From an uncultured Acetobacteraceae bacterium (GTDB taxonomy: Bacteria; Pseudomonadota; Alphaproteobacteria; Acetobacterales; Acetobacteraceae), in the NCBI GenBank assembly GCA_903907955.1, contig CAIVPZ010000109.1, forward strand, positions 62,001 through 126,000: a stretch of 64,000 nucleotides of DNA, read 5' to 3'. Position numbers and translations under genes: made by a program. Shown one piece after another: positions 32,961 to 41,014 of the stretch. Numbering within the stretch: the stretch's first letter is position 1; the number at the start of each line of letters is the position of its first letter. The notes beneath the pieces are model-generated. The model saw only the letters and a program-made list of their open reading frames with translations. It had not been told where the DNA came from and ran no database searches.

Positions 32961-34045
32961 GGATCGTTCCGCTCGTGGTGCTCCTGCTGGTCGCCCTCGC
33001 TGCCGGCGCCGCCCGGGCGCAGACCGGGAGGGTCGAGGAGATCGGCGGCAAGCAGGTGCCGCTGGCCGAGGGCGCGTGGATCGCGGCGGGCGACGCCGCG
33101 GGCCGGCTGGAGCCGGCGATGCCGCTCGGTGGCTACGGAATCATCCGCAATCAGGTGCTGCTGCGGCCCTCGGCGGACGGGCGCGGCGTGGCGGTGATGG
33201 CCGAAATCAATGTCAACGAACTCGGCGTTGCCGATGGCTGGGGACTGGCGGCCGATTGCGACCCTGATTTCAGCGCCGAATCGGGTGTCCTGGTCCGCAG
33301 CGGTTGGGATGCCGCGTGCTGGTTCGTCGCCACCCGTGACTGGGACTGGACGGCGGACATGCCGCCGGCCTGGCAGCAGGCGCGCACCGCGGCGGGGCGG
33401 CGCGGGCTGGCGCTGCCGGACCGGACCGTGACGGTCGGGTTGCGGGTGGCCAACCGGCGCGACGTGATCGATCTGCGGTTCCATCTGGCGGAGGCGGGTG
33501 ACGCCGCGCAGCGCGAGGAACTGGCGGAATGGGCGGCGGCCTCGCTCGGCCTGGTGGCAATGGGGCTGACGCACGGGCTGCCTGCCGGGCGGGCGCTGCC
33601 GGGGTTCGACCTCGGACCGGCGGCGCTGGCGCGCGCCGGCATCGTGCAGGAACGCATCGTGCGGCTGCAGGCGCTGGTCGCCCAGGGCGCCCTGACCGAG
33701 GAGGAAGCCCGCCGGCAGGCGGCGGTAATCCGTGCCGCCGCGGAGCGCGAACTGCCATGGGCCTACGATCCGGCCACGGTGCAGGGGCTGCGCTGGTTCA
33801 GCATGCAGACCGGTCTGGCGGCGACGGATGCGGGACTGACCTATCTTTGGACGGAGCAGTCGCTCCAGGCGGCGGCGTTGACGGCGCTGCAGACCGGCCT
33901 GCGCTCGGTGCGTACCTATCTGACCAATATCGTCTGGACCCATGTGAGCAACACCGCGACGCGGTCGGACGCGGCGCGGGTGGTGGATTTCGCCTACGGG
34001 GGGCGCCGGCCGGCGGCCGGGGACGGCCAGCGACCCGCCCCATGA
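32957..34045 (+). CDS. Exported protein with DUF2061-like C-terminal module, paralogue 2
   Basis: A 362-residue paralogue of the preceding product, starting in its last four bases. A signal peptide ends near ARAQTG. Then come EEIGGKQVPLAEGAWIAAG, AEINVNELGVADGWGLAADC and PPAWQQARTAAGRRGLALPD, each matching the neighbour at the same relative place. The C-terminal TVQGLRWFSMQTGLAATDAG, then RSVRTYLTNIVWTHVSN, again resembles DUF2061. It most likely works together with the neighbour in the envelope. Function is unknown. Confidence 0.68.
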   Translation: MRIVPLVVLLLVALAAGAARAQTGRVEEIGGKQVPLAEGAWIAAGDAAGRLEPAMPLGGYGIIRNQVLLRPSADGRGVAVMAEINVNELGVADGWGLAADCDPDFSAESGVLVRSGWDAACWFVATRDWDWTADMPPAWQQARTAAGRRGLALPDRTVTVGLRVANRRDVIDLRFHLAEAGDAAQREELAEWAAASLGLVAMGLTHGLPAGRALPGFDLGPAALARAGIVQERIVRLQALVAQGALTEEEARRQAAVIRAAAERELPWAYDPATVQGLRWFSMQTGLAATDAGLTYLWTEQSLQAAALTALQTGLRSVRTYLTNIVWTHVSNTATRSDAARVVDFAYGGRRPAAGDGQRPAP

Positions 34046-34129
34046 CGGCCGGCATCCCGCCATTCGCCTTTGACGGCGCGCCGTACTTTCCGTTATGCAC
34101 GGGCCGAATTGGCGCGGGGAATTTGCGGT

Positions 34130-34594
34130 ATGATCGTGCAACGTGTCGGTCGGGTTCGGCGCGCGATTGTGCATGCGCTGGTCGTCAGTCTGGTGCTGGC
34201 GCAGGTCTCGCCCGGGCCGGCGGTCGCCCAGGTATTGGCCAATGTCGGCGCCGCGTCGGCGACCGGCGCCATGCTTGCCCAGCGCGCGGCGGCCGAGCCG
34301 GTGGCGAAAACCGCCGGCCCCGGTGAGCTGGCGCCGGCCACCGACATCGAGCGCCAGGGCTATGGCTGCCTGGTGGGCGGCGGGACGGCGGCGGTGATGA
34401 GCGCGGTGGGTGGCGCCACCGAAACGGTCATGGTGGTCGCGGGCGGCATGTTGCGTCCGACCAACTCGATCGTGCTGTGGACCGCGCTGGCCGGCACGGT
34501 TATCGCCGCTGCCTGCGCGGCCGGCGCGTTGGCCACGCCTTCGGTGTTGCGCCTCTGGGATTACTACCACGGCGGCGCCCGGCCGGCCCCTTAA
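34130..34594 (+). CDS. Small exported or membrane protein at the end of the cluster
   Basis: 154 residues from ATG 34130. The N-terminus is a signal peptide or anchor (HALVVSLVLAQVSPGPAVAQ). Two further hydrophobic segments follow: GGGTAAVMSAVGGATETVMV and IVLWTALAGTVIAAACAAGA, with a short polar end LWDYYHGGARPAP. It has no family I recognise. It lies 84 bases after the previous gene and is followed directly by a palindromic repeat that probably ends the transcription unit. Confidence 0.6.
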   Translation: MIVQRVGRVRRAIVHALVVSLVLAQVSPGPAVAQVLANVGAASATGAMLAQRAAAEPVAKTAGPGELAPATDIERQGYGCLVGGGTAAVMSAVGGATETVMVVAGGMLRPTNSIVLWTALAGTVIAAACAAGALATPSVLRLWDYYHGGARPAP

Positions 34595-34597
34595 GCA

Positions 34598-34658
34598 ATG
34601 GGGTCAAGGGGGCCACCGCCCCCTTGCGGGTCCAGGGCAGCGCCCTGGCCTTCTTCCT
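34598..34658 (+). repeat. Intergenic double-palindrome repeat, copy 5
   Basis: GGGGTCAAGGGGGCCACCGC, CCCCTTGCGGGTCCAGGGCA, GCGCCCTGGCCTTCTTCC. It has both palindromes, CAAGGGGGC/GCCCCCTTG and CCAGGGC/GCCCTGG. It fills the space between the convergent ends of the exported-protein cluster and the glycosyltransferase gene. Confidence 0.85.
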
Positions 34659-35696
34659 TTAATTGTGTCCCGCACTGCCAATCAGCCGCTCGTACAGCCG
34701 AACATAATCATCCGCCATCCGCCCCGAGGTCCAGCGCTGGTCGAAGCGCCGGCGCACGGCGGCGCGGTCCAGCGCCTCCGCGCGGGCGCAGGCGGCAACC
34801 GCCTCGGCCACGCTGTCCACCACGAAGCCGGTGATGCCGTCTTCCACCACTTCCGGCACGCTGCCGCGGCGGAAGGCGATGACCGGGCAGCCGCAGGCCA
34901 TGGCCTCGATCATCACCAGGCCGAACGGCTCCGGCCAGTCGATCGGGAACAGCAGGGCGCGGGCGCCGGACAGGAAGGAGGATTTCTGCGAGTCGTCGAT
35001 CTCGCCGATGAACTCGGCATCGCTGCCGTCCAGCAGCGGCGCCACCACGTCGCGGTAGTATTGCGCGTCCTCCTCGCCGATCTTGGCGGCAATCTTCAGC
35101 TTCGCGCCGGCGGCGGCGGCGATGCGGATGGCGCTTTCGATGCCCTTTTCCGGCGAGATGCGGCCGAGGAAGGCGAAGTAGTCGCGCGGTGCGGCCAGCG
35201 GGGTCAGCAGGCCGGGCGGCATGCCGTGCAGCACGGTGGCCGCCCAGCGCAGGTGCGGCATCGGCCGGCGCTGCGAGTCGGAAATCGAGACCAGCGGCAC
35301 CGCGGGGAACAGGTCGTAGATGTCCGCCACCCAGTCCTGGTCCAGCCGTCCGTGCAGCGTGGTCACGAACGGGGTGGGCTGGCGGCTGAACAGGGAAAAC
35401 GGGTGGAAATCGATGTGGAAGTGCAGCACGTCGAATTCGTGCGCGCGCCGGCGCACCAGCTCCAGCATGCGGGCATAGGGGGCGTTGTTGCGCTCGAAAT
35501 TCGGCACGAAGCGGGCGGCCTGCGCGCGCACCGGCACCAGCGCGGCCGAGGTGGTGGAATCGCCGGTGGCGAACAGGGTGACATCGTGCCCCTTCGCCAC
35601 CAGTTCCTCGGTGAGCCAGTGAACGACGCGTTCGGTGCCGCCATAGCGCTTCGGCGGCACGGATTCGAACAGCGGCGCGATCTGGGCGATGCGCAT
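34659..35696 (-). CDS. Family 4 glycosyltransferase
   Basis: A 345-residue GT-B enzyme. It begins MRIAQIAPLFESVPPKRYGG with TERVVHWLTEELVAKGHDV, typical of GT4. The C-terminal nucleotide-sugar half has FLGRISPEKGIESAIRIA and the E-x7-E block PEPFGLVMIEAMACGCPVIA. The start has AAGG upstream (complement of 35707-35710). A much longer upstream frame is antisense to the ABC transporter and is rejected. The sugar and acceptor are unknown. It is divergent from the ABC exporter at 35970. Confidence 0.92.
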   Translation of the reverse strand: MRIAQIAPLFESVPPKRYGGTERVVHWLTEELVAKGHDVTLFATGDSTTSAALVPVRAQAARFVPNFERNNAPYARMLELVRRRAHEFDVLHFHIDFHPFSLFSRQPTPFVTTLHGRLDQDWVADIYDLFPAVPLVSISDSQRRPMPHLRWAATVLHGMPPGLLTPLAAPRDYFAFLGRISPEKGIESAIRIAAAAGAKLKIAAKIGEEDAQYYRDVVAPLLDGSDAEFIGEIDDSQKSSFLSGARALLFPIDWPEPFGLVMIEAMACGCPVIAFRRGSVPEVVEDGITGFVVDSVAEAVAACARAEALDRAAVRRRFDQRWTSGRMADDYVRLYERLIGSAGHN

Positions 35697-35969
35697 GCGG
35701 GGGAACCTTCTGCGGGATCGGGGAAGGCGGCTGGTTCGCCACCGTTTATTGATCCTCGGCAACCAATATGGCGAAATGCCGGCGTGATGCGTGCCGACGA
35801 CGTGCATGGCCGCCAAAATCGCGCCGCATTGCCGGGTCATGATGCTGTCTGACGGCGGGGAGACCGGACCCGCGCTGGCCTGCTGCGCCACCAGCGCACG
35901 GCTGGCTGATCTGAACAGTATTCCAGCCCCGCGGCTCCGGCCACCGCGCCGCTGGACGAGTGCCCCACA

Positions 35970-37760
35970 GTGACCAGCACGCTCGCTGCCGCCGAAATCA
36001 CCCGCTACCGCAACCGTCCGCTGGCTTTTTTGTTCCACTACGTCAAACGCCACCGGGCGGGGCACATCGTTGTCCTTATCTCGGTGTTCCTGGCGGTGGT
36101 CGCCTCGGTCTGCACCCAGTACGGCATGAAGGGGCTGATCGACGTGATCTCCCACGGGCCGGGGGCGACCGGCGTGTGGCAGGCCTTCGCGGTGCTCTGC
36201 GCCCTGATCACGGCCGACAACCTGATGTGGCGGGTCGGCTGCTGGGTGGCCGCGCACAGTTTCGTCCGGGTCACCGGCGATGTCCGCAGCGACCTGTTCG
36301 TGCATCTGGCCGGGCACTCGCCCAGCTACTTTGCCGAACGGCTGCCGGGCACGCTGGCCAGCCGGGTCACCGCCACGTCCAACTCCATCTTCCAGACCGA
36401 GAACACCTCGGCGTGGAACGTGCTGCCGCCGATCCTGGCGGTGTGCGTGGCGATCGTGCTGCTGACCACGGTCAGCCCCCTCATGGCGGGGGCGCTGCTC
36501 GGGGTGAGCATTGCGATGGCGGCGCTGATTTTCTGGCTCGCCCGCAACGGCACGCCGATCCACCGTGAATTCGCCACCCGCGCCGCCAGCGTCGACGGCG
36601 AGCTGGTGGACGTCATTTCCAACATGGCGGTGGTGCGCGCGTTCGGCGCCACCTTCCGCGAGCATCATCGGATCAATGCCGGGATCGGCACCGAGATGAA
36701 GGCGCGCCGGCGCAGCCTGCTGTATCTGGAGAAGCTGCGGCTGATCCACGCCGTGCTGACCGCCCTGGTCACCGCCGGCCTGCTGGCCTGGGGCATCATC
36801 ATGTGGCAGCACGGCCTGGCGACGCCCGGCGACATGGTGCTGATCTGCTCGCTCGGCTTCACCATCCTGCACGGCACCCGCGACCTCGCGGTGGCGCTGG
36901 TGGACCTGACCCAGCACGTCGCCCGGCTGGACGAAGCGCTGGGCAGCCTGCTGGTGGAGCACGACCTGCCGGACGTGCAGGGGGCGGCGGCGCTGCGGCC
37001 GGGGCCGGGGCGGGTGGCGTTCGACGGCGTGCGCTTCGGCTATCCGGGCCGGCCGCCGATCCTGCGCGGGCTGGACCTGGTGATCGAGCCGGGCCAGCGG
37101 GTCGGGCTGGTCGGCGCCTCGGGCGCCGGCAAGTCCACCGTGCTGGCGCTGCTGCAGCGCTTCTACGATATCCAGGGCGGCCACGTGCTGGTGGACGGGC
37201 AGGACATCGCCCGCATCACCCAGGACAGCCTGCGCCGCATGATCGCGGTGGTGCCGCAGGACATTTCGCTGTTCCATCGCTCGGTGATGGAGAACATCCG
37301 CTACGCCCGCCCGGAGGCCAGCGAGGCCGACGTGCTGGCGGCGGCCACGGTGGCGCGCTGCCGCGAGTTCATCGAGGCGCTGCCGGAAGGGTTCGAGACC
37401 ATGGTGGGCGACCGCGGGGTGAAGCTGTCGGGCGGGCAGCGGCAGCGGCTGGCGATCGCCCGCGCGCTGCTGAAGAACGCGCCGATCCTGCTGCTGGACG
37501 AAGCCACCAGCGCCCTCGATTCGGAAAGCGAGCAGGCGATCCAGGTGGCGCTGGACAACCTGATGGAGGGGCGGACGGTGATCGCCATCGCCCACCGGCT
37601 GTCCACGCTGCAGAATTTCGACCGGATCGTGGTGATGGATGCCGGGCGGGTGGTGGATGACGGGCCGCCGAAGGTGCTGGCCAACCGGGCCGGGCCATAC
37701 CGCGACCTGCTGCGCAAGCAGCAGACGCCGATGGTGGCGGAACTGGAGCTGGTGGCGTAG
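35970..37760 (+). CDS. ABC exporter with fused membrane and ATPase domains
   Basis: A 596-residue half-transporter starting at GTG. A type IV ABC membrane domain with six helices (residues 1 to about 320) is followed by an ATPase domain with Walker A GASGAGKST (about 382-390), Q-loop VPQDISLF, signature LSGGQRQRLAIARALL, Walker B ILLLDEATSALD and H-loop AIAHRLSTL. It matches MsbA/HlyB-like exporters of lipids, peptides or other substrates, working as a homodimer. Substrate is unknown. A weak repeat copy follows its stop. Confidence 0.93.
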   Translation: MTSTLAAAEITRYRNRPLAFLFHYVKRHRAGHIVVLISVFLAVVASVCTQYGMKGLIDVISHGPGATGVWQAFAVLCALITADNLMWRVGCWVAAHSFVRVTGDVRSDLFVHLAGHSPSYFAERLPGTLASRVTATSNSIFQTENTSAWNVLPPILAVCVAIVLLTTVSPLMAGALLGVSIAMAALIFWLARNGTPIHREFATRAASVDGELVDVISNMAVVRAFGATFREHHRINAGIGTEMKARRRSLLYLEKLRLIHAVLTALVTAGLLAWGIIMWQHGLATPGDMVLICSLGFTILHGTRDLAVALVDLTQHVARLDEALGSLLVEHDLPDVQGAAALRPGPGRVAFDGVRFGYPGRPPILRGLDLVIEPGQRVGLVGASGAGKSTVLALLQRFYDIQGGHVLVDGQDIARITQDSLRRMIAVVPQDISLFHRSVMENIRYARPEASEADVLAAATVARCREFIEALPEGFETMVGDRGVKLSGGQRQRLAIARALLKNAPILLLDEATSALDSESEQAIQVALDNLMEGRTVIAIAHRLSTLQNFDRIVVMDAGRVVDDGPPKVLANRAGPYRDLLRKQQTPMVAELELVA

Positions 37761-37763
37761 GGC

Positions 37764-37796
37764 AGGAAGGAAGGCCAGGGGCAACGCCCCTGGCCT
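37764..37796 (-). repeat. Intergenic palindrome repeat, copy 6 (reverse orientation, single palindrome)
   Basis: AGGAAGGAAGGCCAGGGGCA followed by ACGCCCCTGGCC. Stem GCCAGGGGC/GCCCCTGGC with a loop of two or three bases, directly after the ABC exporter stop, where it could act as a terminator. Confidence 0.8.
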
Positions 37797-38147
37797 CCGC
37801 CAACCGCCCGGCGAATCCCGTCCCTGTTCGCCCACTGGCCCGAAAAGCCCAGGATTTCCGTGGTTTCCGGGGGAGAGTTCCGGACTGCCGGCGCCCAGGG
37901 CAAGCTGACATCGGCCCGACCGCCGCGCGGATTCGATTGGCTCTCGGGTGCCGCGTGTTCAGCCGCAAACATCGCCGTTGATTCTGCCTGCTTTTCCGCC
38001 GATCACGGCACGCGGCGGCGAGGCGGGACCGGAACGAACGCCCCTCGCAGACTGCCGGGGAATGGCGCACCGCCCGGGTTGCCGGGCCGGCGCCGGCGGC
38101 GCGTATTATCATGGGTCGCGGCACAACGAAGGACGGACGGGAACGAA
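37797..38147. other. Gene-free stretch before the PsiE-like gene
   Basis: About 350 bases. Short frames here show no family similarity. It includes TTGATTCTGC-like AT patches near 37980 and CGTATTATCATGG near 38103 that may hold promoter elements for the next gene, but no convincing -35/-10 pair. Confidence 0.45.
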
Positions 38148-38669
38148 ATGGAGTCGATCGATTCGAACGGTGTCTCCCGGCAGGGGCGTCTCGACGCCGT
38201 GGTCGTGGCCAGTCTTCGCCACTTCAACAGCGTCATCCACACGATGCTGGCCATCGCCCTGGCGGCGGCGAGCGTCATGGTGGTCTGGGATTTCGTTGTC
38301 GATGTCTCCGATGAGATCCACAACAACTCCCTTGGCATCGGCTTCCTCCGTGCCTTGGGCACTCTTTTCCTGCTCTGGACCATGTCGGCGCTGATCACCG
38401 CCGAAATCGGCTACATCCGAACAGGACGGTTCAACCTCAGGGTATTCATCGAGGTCGCCATGATCACGCTGCTGCGCCAGCTCATCATCCGCCCGATGCA
38501 GATCGCCGTCGGCGACACTGCGATGGACTGGGCGGAAATGGCGCAGTTCGGCCTGGTTCTTTGCGGTCTGCTGACAATTGGAATCGTCCATTGGCTGGTT
38601 GTCCATCCTGTGCCGGACGCACCGGTCCCGGACCAAGGCGCAGGAAACAGGTCATCCGTTTCCCGCTGA
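38148..38669 (+). CDS. PsiE-like phosphate-starvation-inducible membrane protein
   Basis: A 173-residue membrane protein with about four hydrophobic segments: SVIHTMLAIALAAASVMVVW, LGTLFLLWTMSALITAEIGY, FIEVAMITLLRQLIIRPMQI and a C-terminal helix MAQFGLVLCGLLTIGIVHWL. The VFIEVAMITLLRQLIIRP segment and the overall order match the PsiE family, named for induction by phosphate starvation in E. coli; biochemical role is unknown. The ATG is preceded by GGACGG. No Pho-box-like sequence is obvious. Confidence 0.8.
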   Translation: MESIDSNGVSRQGRLDAVVVASLRHFNSVIHTMLAIALAAASVMVVWDFVVDVSDEIHNNSLGIGFLRALGTLFLLWTMSALITAEIGYIRTGRFNLRVFIEVAMITLLRQLIIRPMQIAVGDTAMDWAEMAQFGLVLCGLLTIGIVHWLVVHPVPDAPVPDQGAGNRSSVSR

Positions 38670-38993
38670 ACCGGTCCCGCCCGGGCACGCCAGACCGCTG
38701 CCTGTGCGAAACCGACACCGTGGCAGGAGCGGCCCTTGCGCTGCTGCAGACCGAGCCATGTCCATCGTGCCCTGACCTCGGCAAAGGATCGTGCACAGGC
38801 TGATCGAAAACGTTGTTCGCTGGCGGGTTTCGCACGCCGGCGTACGGAATCGATTGCCCCCCGGCCGGCAAGCCCGCATCGCCTTGCCAGGCGGGATTCC
38901 AGGTGCGATTCCCCTTCACCCGCCCCCGCTTGACGCGGCCAATCCATGCGACGACACAAGTGCCGGGATAACCGGCCGACGCCGGGAGGAAAC
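38670..38993. other. Gene-free stretch before the nucleoside hydrolase gene
   Basis: About 320 bases with only short chance frames. It ends with a strong ribosome-binding site (GGGAGGAAAC at 38985-38994) for the next gene. No palindrome of note. Confidence 0.5.
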
Positions 38994-39935
38994 ATGACGC
39001 GAACCAGGATGCTGATCGACTGCGATCCCGGCCATGACGATGCCGTCGCGATCCTGTACGCAGCCAGGCATCTTGATCTCGTCGGCCTCACCACCTGCCA
39101 CGGCAACAACACCATCGACAACGTCACCCGCAACGCGCTGTCGGTGCTGACCCTGGGCGGGATCGCGGCGCCGCTGGCGCAGGGCTGCGCCGATCCGCTG
39201 ATCGGGCGCACCCGCTCCCCGGCGGACAATGCCCACGGCCGGACCGGGCTGGACGGCAGCGATCTGCCGCCGCCGGACCGGGCGCCGGTGGCCGCCCACG
39301 CGGTGGATTTCCTGATCGACATGGCGCGCACCCACCGGGACGAGCTGGTGCTGGCGGTGATCGGCCCCGCCACCAATGTCGCGCTGGCCATCAGGAAGGA
39401 GCCGCGCTTCGCTTCCTGGCTGCGCGAGATCAGCGTCATGGGCGGTTCGGCCGGGCTCGGCAATGTCACCCCGGTCGCCGAGTTCAACGTCTGGAGCGAT
39501 CCCGAAGCGGCGGCGGTGCTGTTCGCCTGCGGGGCGCCGGTCCGCATGGCGGGCTACAATGTTACCTCGGTCACCGGCGCCAACGCGGCGGACATCGCCA
39601 GATTGCTGGCGGGGCCGCGGGTGGCGCGGCATACCGGCGAACTGCTTTCGTATTATCTTCGCCGGCAGCGCGAGCGGCTGGGATTCGACATCGCGCCGCT
39701 GCACGATGCCTGCGCCATCGTGCCCTATGTGCAGGCGGACCTGATCGAATACCGGCACTGCCATGTCGATGTGGAACTGAACGGCCGGCTGACCCGCGGC
39801 ATGACGGTGTGCGACCTGCGCACGCTGACGCCGGCGCACCGGGAAGCGGGCGAGGCCCGCGTGCAACTGGCCATCCGCAGCGAGGCGCCGCGTCTGATCG
39901 ACCATGTCATATCCACCCTGCTGGCGTATCGGTGA
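38994..39935 (+). CDS. Inosine-uridine preferring nucleoside hydrolase
   Basis: A 313-residue protein. The start is fixed by GGAGGAA just before the ATG. The calcium-binding DxDxxxDD motif is MLIDCDPGHDDAVAI (residues 7-21; D9, D11, D15, D16). Then come TCHGNNTIDNVTRNALSVL, VIGPATNVALAI and the conserved MGGS and EFNVWSDPEAAAVLF. The late histidine of the family is in PLHDACAIV. It hydrolyses the N-glycosidic bond of nucleosides. It is the first of a co-directional run toward branched-chain catabolism genes but is separated by 185 bases. Confidence 0.94.
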   Translation: MTRTRMLIDCDPGHDDAVAILYAARHLDLVGLTTCHGNNTIDNVTRNALSVLTLGGIAAPLAQGCADPLIGRTRSPADNAHGRTGLDGSDLPPPDRAPVAAHAVDFLIDMARTHRDELVLAVIGPATNVALAIRKEPRFASWLREISVMGGSAGLGNVTPVAEFNVWSDPEAAAVLFACGAPVRMAGYNVTSVTGANAADIARLLAGPRVARHTGELLSYYLRRQRERLGFDIAPLHDACAIVPYVQADLIEYRHCHVDVELNGRLTRGMTVCDLRTLTPAHREAGEARVQLAIRSEAPRLIDHVISTLLAYR

Positions 39936-40120
39936 GGGCATGATGGATTTCCGCCTGACCGGGAAAACCTGTCGGCCGGGCGCAGGGCGCTGTCACGGTC
40001 CGGCGGATATGGTTACATGAAGAACTGCCGGATCGGGCGGCACCCGCGCGCGCCTCGCGTTCCGGCAGGCAGCAACGAAATGATGCGCGCGATAACCGCG
40101 CGCAAGCTTCTGGAGGGCGC

Positions 40121-41014
40121 ATGAGAATCGCGTTCATCGGCCTGGGCAGGATGGGTCTGCCCATGGCGGCCAACCTGCTCAGGGCGGGGCACGAGGTGGC
40201 CGGTTTCGATCTTGTCGCGGCGTCGCTGGAGCGGCACGCCGCGAATGGCGGACGCGCCGCCGCGTCCGTCGCCGATGCGGTGGCCGGCGCCGAGGTGGTG
40301 GTGACCATGCTGCCGGCCGGCAAGCACGTGGCGGCGCTGGTGCCGGACATTCTCGCCGCGGTGCACGGCGCGCCGCTGCTGATCGACAGCTCCACCATCG
40401 ATGTCGAGACCGCCCGCCACGTCGCGGCGCAGGCGGCCGGGCGCGGCGTCGCCATGCTGGATGCGCCGGTTTCCGGCGGGGTGGGCGGCGCCACCGCCGG
40501 CACCCTCACCTTCATGGTGGGCGGCACCGAGGCCGGGTTCGCGCGCGGCCTGCCGGTGCTGCAGGCGATGGGCAAGACCATCGTGCTGGCCGGCGGTCCG
40601 GGCGCCGGGCAAAGCGCCAAAATCTGCAACAACATGATCCTCGGCATTTCCATGATCGCCGTGTCGGAGGCGTTCGTGCTGGCCGACCGGCTTGGGCTGG
40701 ACCGGCAGAAGCTGTTCGACATCGCATCGAAATCCTCCGGCCAGTGCTGGTCGCTGACCAGCTACTGTCCGGTGCCCGGGCCGGTGCCGACCTCGCCGGC
40801 CAATCGCGGCTATCTGGCGGGGTTCGCGGCGGCGCTGATGCTGAAGGATCTGTCGCTGGCGCAGCAGGCGGCCGAGGCGGGCGGGGCGGCCACGCCGCTG
40901 GGGGCGCATGCGGCGCGCATCTACCAGGCGCTGGTGGAAGCGGGCGAAGGCGATCGCGATTTCTCCGTCACCTACGAGTACCTGTCTGACCTTTACCGGG
41001 CGGAGGCGCCGTGA
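40121..41014 (+). CDS. Beta-hydroxyacid dehydrogenase (3-hydroxyisobutyrate dehydrogenase-like)
   Basis: A 297-residue NAD(P)-dependent enzyme. It starts with the Rossmann motif RIAFIGLGRMGLPMAANLLR. The substrate signature is MLDAPVSGGVGGATAGTLTF and the catalytic lysine is in GAGQSAKICNNMILGI. The C-terminal SNRGYLAGFAAALMLKDLSL-like block matches MmsB closely, suggesting 3-hydroxyisobutyrate to methylmalonate semialdehyde (valine catabolism). GGAGGGC precedes the ATG. Its stop overlaps the acyl-CoA synthetase start, tying it to the leucine/valine genes. Confidence 0.88.
   Translation: MRIAFIGLGRMGLPMAANLLRAGHEVAGFDLVAASLERHAANGGRAAASVADAVAGAEVVVTMLPAGKHVAALVPDILAAVHGAPLLIDSSTIDVETARHVAAQAAGRGVAMLDAPVSGGVGGATAGTLTFMVGGTEAGFARGLPVLQAMGKTIVLAGGPGAGQSAKICNNMILGISMIAVSEAFVLADRLGLDRQKLFDIASKSSGQCWSLTSYCPVPGPVPTSPANRGYLAGFAAALMLKDLSLAQQAAEAGGAATPLGAHAARIYQALVEAGEGDRDFSVTYEYLSDLYRAEAP

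Noticed and set aside
34659-37835. 1058-codon minus frame joining the glycosyltransferase to sequence under the ABC exporter
   Set aside because: Only the last 345 residues show homology, beginning at a good start with AAGG upstream; the rest is antisense of the exporter.
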